Below, piece after piece: positions 9,249 to 18,000 of a DNA stretch of 64,000 bases. The notes under the pieces are model-generated. The model was not told the DNA's origin. It saw only the letters and a list, made by a program, of their open reading frames with translations, and did no database searches. A program made the position numbers and the translations under genes. The DNA is from Labrenzia sp. OB1 (GTDB taxonomy: Bacteria > Pseudomonadota > Alphaproteobacteria > Rhizobiales > Stappiaceae). The DNA lies in assembly GCF_001624695.1 (NCBI RefSeq), contig NZ_JSEP01000003.1, positions 186,001-250,000 on the forward strand, written 5' to 3'. The stretch's first letter is position 1. Every line of letters starts with the position of its first letter.

Positions 9249-9728
9249 ATGCCCGACGTTACCGAACAGCAGGCAGGTCGTTTGATCGCTTTCGCGATTC
9301 AACGAATGGGACAGGTGGAAGGAAATGGCCAGTGCTGGACGCTGGTCAACAACGGTTTTCGCAGTCTCGGGTTCCACAAGCCCTCGGCGACCTATCGCTG
9401 GGGACGCGTCGTGGACCAACTTTCCAGCGCCCGGCCAGGCGACGTTTTCCAGTTCTCCAATTTTCGAGTGACCGTCAGGACCGACAGCTCCGACGGCAGC
9501 TGGAACGAGAGCAGTCAGGCCCGGGGCGCCCCGCGTCACACCGCGATTCTGGAAAGTATCGACGCCAATGGTCTCGCCACGTTTCTGGAAAGCAATGTCA
9601 ACGACAGTTTCAACGTCCAGCGCAACCGCTTTAACGTCAGAACGGCGGATATCGAAGAAGGCGGCAACCGGACGGCCATTCGTGTCAGCGGCTCCTTCAC
9701 GATCTACCGGCCACAGATTTCGGAATAA
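9249..9728 (+). CDS. CHAP/NlpC-P60-like putative cysteine hydrolase
   Basis: A 159-aa protein without a signal peptide. The segment GQVEGNGQCWTLV (Cys about residue 29), then SARPGDVFQFSNF, then APRHTAILESI reproduces the order Cys, PGD turn and His of papain-fold CHAP/NlpC amidases. ATGs occur at 9240, 9243 and 9249; the last sits 8 bases after AAGGA and was chosen. It is divergent from the zinc peptidase gene and convergent with an L,D-transpeptidase gene, which fits a cell-wall or surface role. The family is known to me only as conserved hypothetical; catalysis is inferred. Confidence 0.65.
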   Translation: MPDVTEQQAGRLIAFAIQRMGQVEGNGQCWTLVNNGFRSLGFHKPSATYRWGRVVDQLSSARPGDVFQFSNFRVTVRTDSSDGSWNESSQARGAPRHTAILESIDANGLATFLESNVNDSFNVQRNRFNVRTADIEEGGNRTAIRVSGSFTIYRPQISE

Positions 9729-9749
9729 TATTGTTGCGCGACAGGGTTT

Positions 9750-10289
9750 TCAGGCGTGAATCAACATTACTGCGTCCGGTGCGATCCTGGAAAGGATCAA
9801 CCGCATATGGTTCGCCGCGACGGCGACGCAGCCCTCCGTCGACCGGTAGTCCTCCCGTGCGATATGAAAGAAGATGGCGCTGCCTTTTCCCTTCACCGCA
9901 GGACCCATATTGCAATCCAGCACCACGACGATGTCGTAGAGCCTGTCCTCACGCCACATTTTCTCGTGACTGGCTGCAAAAGGCAGGTCGACCGGGCGGT
10001 TATAGCGGCCATGTCCGGGATCGTCACACCAGCCCGAGCGGGGCGTGAGCGGTTCGACCGGCAGACGCGTCGCCGGAGGCAGTTGCCTGTCCGGCCGATA
10101 ATAGACGTGAAGCAGACCGAAACGGCCGGCCGGGGTTCCCCCGTCGCCTTCCTTTTTGCGGGTCAGCACCCCGGATCGGCCCAGGGCACACGGAACCGTG
10201 ATCCCTCCAAGGCGCAGAATTCCCTTGCTGCGGTCGCGCGTCAAAGCCCGGACTTCAAGGCAATCCGCCGATTTTTGCTGTTTCCTCAT
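9750..10289 (-). CDS. L,D-transpeptidase (YkuD family)
   Basis: A 179-aa protein with a YkuD catalytic domain, which crosslinks peptidoglycan peptides (3-3 links) or attaches proteins to the wall. The catalytic motif is FFHIAREDYRSTEGCVAV, with His about residue 140 and Cys about 152, preceded by GDGGTPAGRFGLLHVYYRP. The ATG at 10289 has GGGA upstream; in-frame starts at 10331 and 10406 add residues that look neither like a signal peptide nor conserved. The lack of a clear signal peptide is odd for a periplasmic enzyme. It belongs to the short COG3786 subgroup. Confidence 0.85.
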   Translation of the reverse strand: MRKQQKSADCLEVRALTRDRSKGILRLGGITVPCALGRSGVLTRKKEGDGGTPAGRFGLLHVYYRPDRQLPPATRLPVEPLTPRSGWCDDPGHGRYNRPVDLPFAASHEKMWREDRLYDIVVVLDCNMGPAVKGKGSAIFFHIAREDYRSTEGCVAVAANHMRLILSRIAPDAVMLIHA

Positions 10290-10481
10290 CTTTGTCCCGT
10301 CGCATTTGCCGCTCACCGTGGAAACCATTGATAAACCGGTCCTAAACCCCGCGTGAAGAAGAATTGACGAAGCAATGCTTGTATGGCGAGTATTTCCCGC
10401 GCACATAGAGGCAGGAACACGCTTGTGTCATTCACACAAATCGACGTGATCAGTATTTAGCATTTGGCGAGGACAGCGACG

Positions 10482-11165
10482 ATGACCGCCCGCACAATCT
10501 TGATTGTCGACGACGATACCGAACTGCGCGAGGCGCTGGTTGAACAGCTTTCCCTCTACGACGAGTTCGAAACCATTCAGGCGGATTCGGCAAGCTCGGG
10601 CATTGCCCTGGCGAAGGACGAGCATATCGACCTGCTGCTGATGGATGTCGGCCTGCCGGATATCGATGGCCGTGAGGCGGTCAAATTGTTGCGCAAGAAC
10701 GGCTTCAAGTCTCCGATCATCATGTTGACCGGCCACGACGGCGACAGCGACACGATCCTCGGCCTGGAGGCGGGGGCCAACGACTATGTCACCAAGCCGT
10801 TCAAATTCGCGGTGTTGCTCGCCAGGGTCCGGGCCCATCTTCGCCAACATGAGCAGAGCGAGGACGCCACATTCGCCATCGGCCGCTATTCGTTTCGTCC
10901 GGCGGCGAAGATCATGCAAGACGATGCCGGCTCCAAGGTGCGTCTGACGGAAAAGGAAACCTCGATCCTCAAGTTCCTGTATCGCGCCGGAGAAAAGCCC
11001 GTGACACGGGATGTGCTCTTGCATGAGGTCTGGGGGTATAATTCCGGCGTCACCACCCATACGCTGGAAACCCACATTTACCGTCTCAGGCAGAAAATCG
11101 AACGCGATCCGTCCAATGCCGAGCTCCTGGTGACAGAAGCCGGTGGATATAAGCTTGTGCCGTAA
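10482..11165 (+). CDS. OmpR-family response regulator
   Basis: A 227-aa two-component regulator. The receiver domain has the acidic cluster D10-D12, phospho-acceptor D55 in LLLMDVGLPD, and K105 in TKPF. A winged-helix DNA-binding domain fills about residues 130-225 (LTEKETSILKFLYR, VTTHTLETHIYRLRQKIE). The ATG at 10482 has GAGGA 8 bases upstream. No histidine kinase is adjacent, so the partner is elsewhere. It is followed after 25 bases by a cyclic-nucleotide-binding protein, suggesting one transcript. Confidence 0.9.
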   Translation: MTARTILIVDDDTELREALVEQLSLYDEFETIQADSASSGIALAKDEHIDLLLMDVGLPDIDGREAVKLLRKNGFKSPIIMLTGHDGDSDTILGLEAGANDYVTKPFKFAVLLARVRAHLRQHEQSEDATFAIGRYSFRPAAKIMQDDAGSKVRLTEKETSILKFLYRAGEKPVTRDVLLHEVWGYNSGVTTHTLETHIYRLRQKIERDPSNAELLVTEAGGYKLVP

Positions 11166-11190
11166 CAGATAATCATCGTAAATCTGGGGC

Positions 11191-11697
11191 ATGAGCCTTG
11201 CCCAAGACATAGCGATTCTCAAACAAATCCCGATGCTTTCGGACTTCGCTGACGATCAGCTCCGCCTGCTCGCCTTCAGTGCCGAAAGCATGGATTACGG
11301 TAACGGACAGCGTTTGTTCGAGGAGGACGAGCGGGCCGATGGCGGGCTGGTGATCACCAGCGGCACCGTCAGCCTGCAAAAACGGGGCAAGGACGGGTTT
11401 TACGAAGTCAACCGCGTCGGCGAGGGAACCCTTCTGGGCGAAACCGCGCTGCTTGCCGAAAACAAGCGCCCCTGCCGCGCCGAGGCTGTTGGCCTGGTGC
11501 GCATCATCCGCATTCGCCGGGCGCTTTTCAAACGCATGATCCAGGAGTACCCCGAACTCGCCCAGCGTCTGCTCGACGTCCATGCCGCCCGCTACCGGCA
11601 GACCGTTGCTGCTCTTCGCCCGATTGGTGAGAAGATGGCGGAACTGGAACAGGTCAACGCCGAACGGCGCCGTCGCAACGACGAAACACAGTCGTAA
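11191..11697 (+). CDS. Stand-alone cyclic-nucleotide-binding-domain protein
   Basis: A 168-aa Crp-like protein made of a cyclic-nucleotide-binding beta-barrel only. Segments such as ILKQIPMLSDFADDQLRLLAF and GTLLGETALLAENKRPCRAEA are typical, including the GExALL phosphate-cassette pattern. After the barrel there is one long helix and a charged end (ELEQVNAERRRRNDET) but no helix-turn-helix, so it is not a conventional transcription factor. Translated 25 bases downstream of the response regulator. Ligand unknown; the conserved cassette Glu and Arg suggest it may bind cNMP. Confidence 0.8.
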   Translation: MSLAQDIAILKQIPMLSDFADDQLRLLAFSAESMDYGNGQRLFEEDERADGGLVITSGTVSLQKRGKDGFYEVNRVGEGTLLGETALLAENKRPCRAEAVGLVRIIRIRRALFKRMIQEYPELAQRLLDVHAARYRQTVAALRPIGEKMAELEQVNAERRRRNDETQS

Positions 11698-11706
11698 TTA
11701 ACAACC

Positions 11707-12594
11707 TCACGCCTTTTTCAGACGCAATCTGTTGCCAGCAAGTTTACTGACGGACTGCAGGAGCGCCGCCGCACTGACCGCAAGTCCCGAGATTCCGACC
11801 CAGACAGCCGGGCGAATGCTGCCGGCGACGTTGAAATTCGCCTGGAACACCCTGTCGGCGGGAATGCCGGTCGCAAGCGCATACCACGCATATTCAATGG
11901 CTGCCGTTGCTGCCGCGCCGAGCAAGGCGCAGGCGGCCAGCACGAGAAAGTTCGACAGCGGAAAACCCGTCCTGACCGCCAGCCGGTACATCATCAACAG
12001 CGCGAAGATCCCGGCCATCAGCGTTGCCTGACCGACATCGGATTTCGACTGCAGGAAGAAATGAAAGAGGGCAAGCAGCGCAATCGGATATACCAGCAGG
12101 TGAAGTCTGTTCCAGTTGCGGCCCAGCCGGCGGACAGCGCTGTCGAAGGATGTCGCTCCCAGAAGCGCAAGTCCGGCGAGGGCGCTAAACCCGACGAGCA
12201 GATAGACCCTGATAAAGATCTCCGAAACGACCTTGGACAGGTTCCAGTGTTCCGAGGCGGCGTATAGCCCCAGATGCAGAAGCGCATAGGCAAGGACCGA
12301 GACGCCGACCATGCGCCGGAGACCGACGACCTTGTTCCAATGGAAAATCCGCCTGAGCGGCGTGACTGCGAGTGTCAGCAGCAGGAAACGTACAGCCCAT
12401 GTGCCGCTCTCATGCAGCGCCAGTTCGTAAGGTTCCGGATAGACAGGCCCGAACGCCAGATCGAAAAAGATCCAGGCGGCCGGGAGCAGCAAACCAAGAA
12501 ACACGCCCAGCCGAAGACCGGAGAGATTTCCCCGTCTGTCGGTCCAGGGCGCATAATGCCGAAGCATGAAGGATATCTCGGTAGCCGATGCCAT
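11707..12594 (-). CDS. msrQ: MsrQ/YedZ-like haem-binding membrane subunit
   Basis: A 295-aa integral membrane protein of the ferric-reductase-like domain family, with about seven hydrophobic segments. Likely haem-ligand histidines are in LLHLGLYAASEHW, NRLHLLVYPIALLALFHFF. MsrQ passes quinol electrons to periplasmic MsrP for repair of methionine sulfoxide. It is longer than E. coli MsrQ (about 210 aa), with an added C-terminal membrane region as in some alphaproteobacterial proteins. No msrP is adjacent. It converges on the preceding gene with a 9-base gap. Start could also be the Met at residue 10. Confidence 0.75.
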   Translation of the reverse strand: MASATEISFMLRHYAPWTDRRGNLSGLRLGVFLGLLLPAAWIFFDLAFGPVYPEPYELALHESGTWAVRFLLLTLAVTPLRRIFHWNKVVGLRRMVGVSVLAYALLHLGLYAASEHWNLSKVVSEIFIRVYLLVGFSALAGLALLGATSFDSAVRRLGRNWNRLHLLVYPIALLALFHFFLQSKSDVGQATLMAGIFALLMMYRLAVRTGFPLSNFLVLAACALLGAAATAAIEYAWYALATGIPADRVFQANFNVAGSIRPAVWVGISGLAVSAAALLQSVSKLAGNRLRLKKA

Positions 12595-12606
12595 GTTCCG
12601 GATCTA

Positions 12607-12650
12607 ATACCAACTTCAATAAAAAAGAACCTGTTCGCTGAAGTTGGTAT
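12607..12650. repeat. Perfect 12-bp inverted repeat with 20-base loop
   Basis: ATACCAACTTCA at 12607-12618 is exactly complementary to TGAAGTTGGTAT at 12639-12650. It lies between leuD and msrQ (both minus). There is no T-run after either arm, so it is a poor intrinsic terminator; it looks more like a short interspersed palindromic repeat or an operator. Confidence 0.75.
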
Positions 12651-12738
12651 AATCCGCCGGTCCGCATCTTTCACTGCACAGCTTTTCAAGCCTGTGTGAA
12701 GAAAGGCGAACAGCCGCTCCGATCCAGGGCTGTCCGGA

Positions 12739-13344
12739 TCACACCCAGGGACGGTTTTCGTCCAGCTTGCCTTCGTAGGTCTCGATCTGCTCCGCCTTGG
12801 CCATTGTCAGACCGATGTCGTCGAGACCGTTCATCAGGCAGTGCTTGCGGAACTGGTCGAGATCGAAGGCGATGTCGCCGCTTTCCAAGCCCTGGATCTT
12901 CTGGTTTTCCAGATCGATGGTCAACGTGAAATTGGCGCCGCGTTCCGAGGCGGTCATCAGCGTGTCCAGCTCGTCCTCGGACACCTGGATCGGCAGAATT
13001 CCGTTCTTGAAGCAGTTGTTGTAGAAAATATCGGCGAAAGACGTCGAGATCACGCAACGGATGCCGAAATCAAGAAGCGCCCAGGGTGCATGTTCGCGCG
13101 ACGAGCCGCAGCCGAAGTTGTCGCCGGCGATCAGGATTCGGGCATCGCGGTAGGCCGGCTTGTTGAGCACGAAGCCCGGGTTTTCCGACCCGTCGTCATT
13201 GGTGCGCATTTCGTGAAACAGCGCGGTTCCAAGACCCGTGCGCTTGATTGTCTTCAAGAACTGCTTCGGAATTATCATGTCCGTGTCAATGTTGACGATC
13301 GGCATGGGAGCCGCGACACCGGTCAGGGTCTCGAATTTTTCCAT
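12739..13344 (-). CDS. leuD: 3-isopropylmalate dehydratase small subunit
   Basis: Small (swivel) subunit, 201 aa, of the aconitase-type isomerase that converts 2- to 3-isopropylmalate in leucine synthesis. It pairs with LeuC, which is not in the window. The N-terminus has [24 protein letters not shown], and substrate-loop residues lie in [17 protein letters not shown], the hallmark of this subunit. The ATG at 13344 has AGGAG upstream. argC lies 37 bases upstream on the same strand, so the two may be cotranscribed. Confidence 0.95.
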   Translation of the reverse strand: MEKFETLTGVAAPMPIVNIDTDMIIPKQFLKTIKRTGLGTALFHEMRTNDDGSENPGFVLNKPAYRDARILIAGDNFGCGSSREHAPWALLDFGIRCVISTSFADIFYNNCFKNGILPIQVSEDELDTLMTASERGANFTLTIDLENQKIQGLESGDIAFDLDQFRKHCLMNGLDDIGLTMAKAEQIETYEGKLDENRPWV

Positions 13345-13381
13345 TATGTTTCTCCTGAAAGGCCGGAAGGCGAAGATAGCC

Positions 13382-14329
13382 TCAGGCGGCCAGGCTCGTG
13401 GCCTGGTCAACGCCGAGCATCAGATTGAGGTTCTGGACAGCCGCCCCGGACGCCCCCTTGCCCAGGTTGTCATAGACCGCAAGGATCGCAGCCTGGGCCC
13501 GTGCGTCATTGGCGAACACATGCAGGCGCAGACGGTTGGTGTCGTTGAGCGCCTGCGGGTCGAGAAATTCGGCCCGGTCCATAGCTTCCAGCGGAGCGAC
13601 ATCGACAAAGCCGTCGGGGCCGGCAAAATGATCGGCCAGAGCATCGTGGATCTGTTCGCCCGTCGGCACCTTGTCCAGTCCGGCCAGATTCAGCGGCAGA
13701 ACCGTGAGCATGCCCTTGTAGTAGTTGCCGACCGACGGAGCGAACAGCGGCGCGGCGTCCAGCAGCGCATATTCACCCATTTCCGGCAGATGCTTGTGAT
13801 TGAAAGTAAGCCCGTAAGGTGCAAATGCGCTGGCACCCGCGCCGCGAAGCTCGTAATCGGCGATCATGGTCTTGCCACCACCGGAATAACCGGAAATGCC
13901 GTGATAGGTGAGCGGAAAGTCGGCCGGAATCAAATCGGCGGCGACAAGCGGACGGGCCGCCGCGATCAGACCCTGCGGCCAGCAGCCCGGGTTTGCGACC
14001 CGCATTGCGGCGGCGATGATATCGCCCTGATCCGCATCCATTTCCGCGAACCCGTAGGTCCAGCCTTCGGCGACCCGGTGGGCGCTGGAGGCATCGATCA
14101 CCCGCGTGGTATCGTTTTCGATCAGCGCGACGCTTTCCTTTGCCGCGGCATCCGGGAGGCAGAGAATGGCGACATCGGCGGTGTTGAGATACTCCGCCCG
14201 GGCGGCCGGATCCTTCCGGCTTTCCTCCGGAATGGAGATCAGCTCCAGGTCGCGGCGCATGGCAAGGCGTTCGCGGATCTGCAGACCCGTCGTTCCGGCT
14301 TCACCATCTATGAATACGCGCGCAACCAT
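13382..14329 (-). CDS. argC: N-acetyl-gamma-glutamyl-phosphate reductase (type 2)
   Basis: NADPH-dependent reduction of N-acetylglutamyl phosphate to the semialdehyde in arginine synthesis. At 315 aa it belongs to the shorter type 2 group. The N-terminal Rossmann turn is [17 protein letters not shown]. The catalytic Cys is C116 in [10 protein letters not shown], and His residues are in [12 protein letters not shown] and [13 protein letters not shown] ribosome site precedes the ATG. leuD follows by 37 bases. Confidence 0.93.
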   Translation of the reverse strand: MVARVFIDGEAGTTGLQIRERLAMRRDLELISIPEESRKDPAARAEYLNTADVAILCLPDAAAKESVALIENDTTRVIDASSAHRVAEGWTYGFAEMDADQGDIIAAAMRVANPGCWPQGLIAAARPLVAADLIPADFPLTYHGISGYSGGGKTMIADYELRGAGASAFAPYGLTFNHKHLPEMGEYALLDAAPLFAPSVGNYYKGMLTVLPLNLAGLDKVPTGEQIHDALADHFAGPDGFVDVAPLEAMDRAEFLDPQALNDTNRLRLHVFANDARAQAAILAVYDNLGKGASGAAVQNLNLMLGVDQATSLAA

Positions 14330-14413
14330 CGCCCGCTCCTCTCCTCGTTACAAAGTTGATGCGTCATACACCCAATTCCCGGGTTTGTCACCGCTTGCGG
14401 ATGTGCCGTGAGC

Positions 14414-14980
14414 TCAACGGGCCCTTGAATGATACTCATCATTCGGCCGCATGTCCGAGGCGGCCGCCACCCGGTTGGTCATGTTGAAAAACGCCGCCAC
14501 CGAGGAGATATCCCAGATGTCCCGGTCGCCGAACCCCGCATCCCGGAGCAACTGGCGGTCGGCTTCGACGATCTCCGCGGGCGTTTGCGTCAGTTTGACG
14601 GCGAAGTCGAGCATCGCACGCTGGCGGCTGCTCAGGTCCGCAGCACGGTAGTTCATCACCATCATTTCACCCAGAATAGGATCGCCCGAAAGCTCCCGAA
14701 CCGCCGCCCCGTGCGCGGCTAGGCAATAAAAACAGTGATTGACGGAAGATACCGTAACGGCAATCATTTCACGCTCAAGCTTTGTCAGCCCTGACTCCGC
14801 CAGCATGAGCTCGTTGTACATGTCGGTGAAAGCGCGCAGTTTCGTTTCGTCAAAGGAATAAGCCTTGAGCACATTGGGCACCATTCCCAGCTTTTCCTGG
14901 CAAAGATCGAAATATGCCTGCGTCTTTTCGCTGAGAGCCTCACCGGGCTTGATTTGCAGGGCCGTGACTTTACCTGTCAA
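14414..14980 (-). CDS. AhpD/carboxymuconolactone-decarboxylase-type peroxidase-related protein
   Basis: A 188-aa all-helical protein of the AhpD-like superfamily (uncharacterised peroxidase-related group). The redox motif NHCFYCLAAHG has the CxxC pair followed by His, as in AhpD, with a conserved Glu upstream (KLEREMIAVTVSSVNHC). It could act as a thiol peroxidase or a reductase partner; no substrate is known. The start is TTG at 14980 with GGGAG 7 bases upstream. It is divergent from the NAD-glutamate dehydrogenase gene with a gap of only 88 bases. Confidence 0.85.
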   Translation of the reverse strand: MTGKVTALQIKPGEALSEKTQAYFDLCQEKLGMVPNVLKAYSFDETKLRAFTDMYNELMLAESGLTKLEREMIAVTVSSVNHCFYCLAAHGAAVRELSGDPILGEMMVMNYRAADLSSRQRAMLDFAVKLTQTPAEIVEADRQLLRDAGFGDRDIWDISSVAAFFNMTNRVAAASDMRPNDEYHSRAR

Positions 14981-15068
14981 TTTGTTACTCCCGTTATGAA
15001 AGATTCAATGTCGCCGTAATAAACAAGACTACCATGCGACTGAGCCAACCATAAGATCGTCTAGGGGG

Positions 15069-18000
15069 ATGATTATGCCGGACAAACACGACGTCGAGAA
15101 ACTCAAGCTCATCGACGCGGTCCAAGCAGGCCTGAGTAAGGAAAACTCCGACCTCGCCGAATTCGCCCGGGCCTTTTATGACCGGGGTGCGGCGGAAGAT
15201 CTTGTCACCTACAGCCCCGAGGAACTGACCGGCTTTGCACGCCATGCATGGCAGGACTTCCAGAATCACGAACTGGGCACGCACCGGGTCTCCATCTCAG
15301 ACCCCTCCTTCAATGCGAAAGGTGGCAAGGCCGGCAACCTGACGGTTATCGAGATCGTCAACGACAACATGCCGTTTCTGGTCGAATCGGTGATGGACGA
15401 GCTGCAGGAAAGCAAGCTCGAGGTTCATCTGGTTCTGCATCCGATCTTCATTGTCGAGCGCGAGGACAACGGCAAGCTTTCTTCGGCGGTCGGCCGCAAG
15501 AAACCGCCGAAGCGCAAGGACCGTCAGGAAAGCCTGATCCATATTCACGTAACGCGCATTGATTCCGACAAGACACGCGAAGAGCTGAAAGCCCGCATGG
15601 ACGGCGTCCTCAGCAGCGTCCGCGCCGTGGTCACCGACTTCAAGCCGATGCAGGAACGCCTCGGAGAGGCGATCGATACATACAAGACCACACAGATCCC
15701 CGGCAGCAGCGACGAATTGTGGGAGGCCATCCATTTTCTGGAGTGGATGGAGAACGACAACTTCATTTTCCTCGGCATGCGCGAATACAAGTTCGAGGGC
15801 GGTGTGGAAGAAGGAGAGTTGTCCCCGCATGAGGGAACGGGGCTCGGGCTTCTGGCGGACCCGGATGTCCGGGTGCTGCGCCGGGGCAGCGAGTTCGTCC
15901 AGATCACGCCGGAAATCCGAGAATTCCTGAAGAAACCGGAGCCGCTCATCATCGCCAAGGCGAATGTGAAGAGCAATGTGCACCGCCGGGTTCACATGGA
16001 TTACGTAGGCGCCAAGCTCTACGACGATGACGGCAACATGATGGGCGAGTTGCGCATCGTCGGCCTGTTCGCCTCGACCGCGTATACCGAACCGACCAGC
16101 ACCATTCCGTTCCTGCGTCGCAAGGTGGCAAGTGTGCTGGCGCGCGCCGGTTACGATTCGGAAAGCCACTCCGGGCGGGCCCTCAGAAACGTCCTGGAAG
16201 CCTATCCGCGCGACGAACTTTTCCAGATCGACCGCGACCGCCTGTTCGAGTTCTCCATTTCCATCCTGCAACTGGACGAGCGTCCGCGCATCCGCGTGCT
16301 CTCGCGGCCGGACAAATTCGACCGCTACGTCTCCATCCTCGTCTTCATACCGCGGGATCGCTATACGACGGAGGTGCGCCTGAATGTCGGCACCTATCTC
16401 GCCTCCGTCTATGAGGGCCGCGTCTCCGCCTGGTATGTAACCTACCTGGAAGGTCCGCTGGCGCGGGTCCACTACATCGTCGGCCGCGACAGGGGAGAAA
16501 CGCCCACGCCGGACCAGGAGGACCTCGAAGCCGCGGTCGCTGAAATGGTTCGCACCTGGTCCGACAGCGTCCGCGACGCGCTCAAGACCCAGTTTGCACC
16601 GCCGCAGGCGCGCAAGCTCGCCGACCGCTATGCCCTCTCCTTCCACGGCGGCTACAAGGAAGTCTACAACGCGCAGAACGCGCTGTTCGATATCGTCAAG
16701 CTTGAAACGTTGTCCGAGAGCACCGAGACAACCATTACCTTCCACCGGCCCTCCGGAACAAAAGAAAACCGGCTGGCCTTGAAGGTCTATCACCGCGGCT
16801 CGCCCATTCCCCTGTCCGCCCGCGTCCCGCTTCTGGAGAATATGGGTTTCAGGGTGATCAACGAACGCACCTACCGGGTCACCCCCGCGGATGCGCCGCT
16901 CTCCTATCTTCACGAGATGACGCTTGAAACCCGCGCCGGAGAGGATTTCGACTTTTCCGACCAGCTTCAGGCGCGGCTGGAAGCCATGTTCCTGGCTGTG
17001 TGGAACGGCAGCGCGGAGGATGACGGCTATAACCGCCTCGTCCTGACGGCGGACCTCGCCTGGCGGGATGTCGCCGTGGTCCGGGCCCTGTCGAAATATC
17101 TGCGTCAGACCGGCATTCCGTTCTCCGAAGATTACATGTGGTCGACCCTCAACAACTATCCGGCCATCGCCGCCAAGCTGGTGGAGATGTTCCACCTTCG
17201 CTTCAACCCGGATGTGACCGAAAAGGATCGCGATCTTGGCACGGTGCGCCTGCAGGGCGAGCTCAACGCCGATCTGGAAGACGTCTCTAGCCTCGATGAC
17301 GACCGCATTCTGCGGCGCTTCCAGAACACCATCGAATCGATCCTGCGGACGAATTTCTATCAGCTCGAAGACGACGGTCAGCCCAAAAGGACCTTTGCCT
17401 TCAAGATAGACAGCCGCCAGATCGACGACCTGCCGCAACCACGGCCGTTCCGTGAGATTTCCGTCTACAGCCCGCGTATCGAAGGCGTTCACCTGCGGTT
17501 CGGCAAAGTTGCGCGCGGCGGCCTGCGCTGGTCCGACCGTCCACAGGATTTCCGCACGGAGGTGCTCGGTCTCGTCAAGGCTCAGCAGGTCAAGAACGCC
17601 GTCATCGTCCCGGTGGGCGCAAAGGGGGGCTTTGTTCCCAAAATGCTGCCGCCCATGACCGATCGGGACGCCTGGTTCAAGGAAGGCACCGAGAGCTACA
17701 AGATTTTCATTAACGCGCTTCTGGACGTGACCGACAATCTGGACGAGGACACGGTTCTGCCTCCGGAGCGGGTGCAACGCTTCGACGGTGACGATCCCTA
17801 TCTCGTCGTCGCCGCGGACAAGGGCACGGCCACGTTCTCCGATACGGCCAACGGCATTTCCGAAAGCCGCAACTTCTGGCTGGGCGACGCCTTCGCCTCA
17901 GGCGGCTCCGCCGGCTATGACCACAAAAAGATGGGCATCACGGCGCGCGGCGCCTGGGAAGCGGTCAAGCGCCACTTCCGGGAAATGAACCGGGACATCC

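Noticed and set aside
12707-12736. Weak hairpin ACAGCC/GGCTGT just after leuD
   Set aside because: A 6-bp stem with a 12-base loop and only a loose pyrimidine tail; could be a leuD terminator but is not distinguishable from chance.
15297-17777. 826-codon open frame antisense to the NAD-glutamate dehydrogenase gene
   Set aside because: It mirrors the codon bias of the real gene on the other strand, has no family resemblance and no ribosome site.
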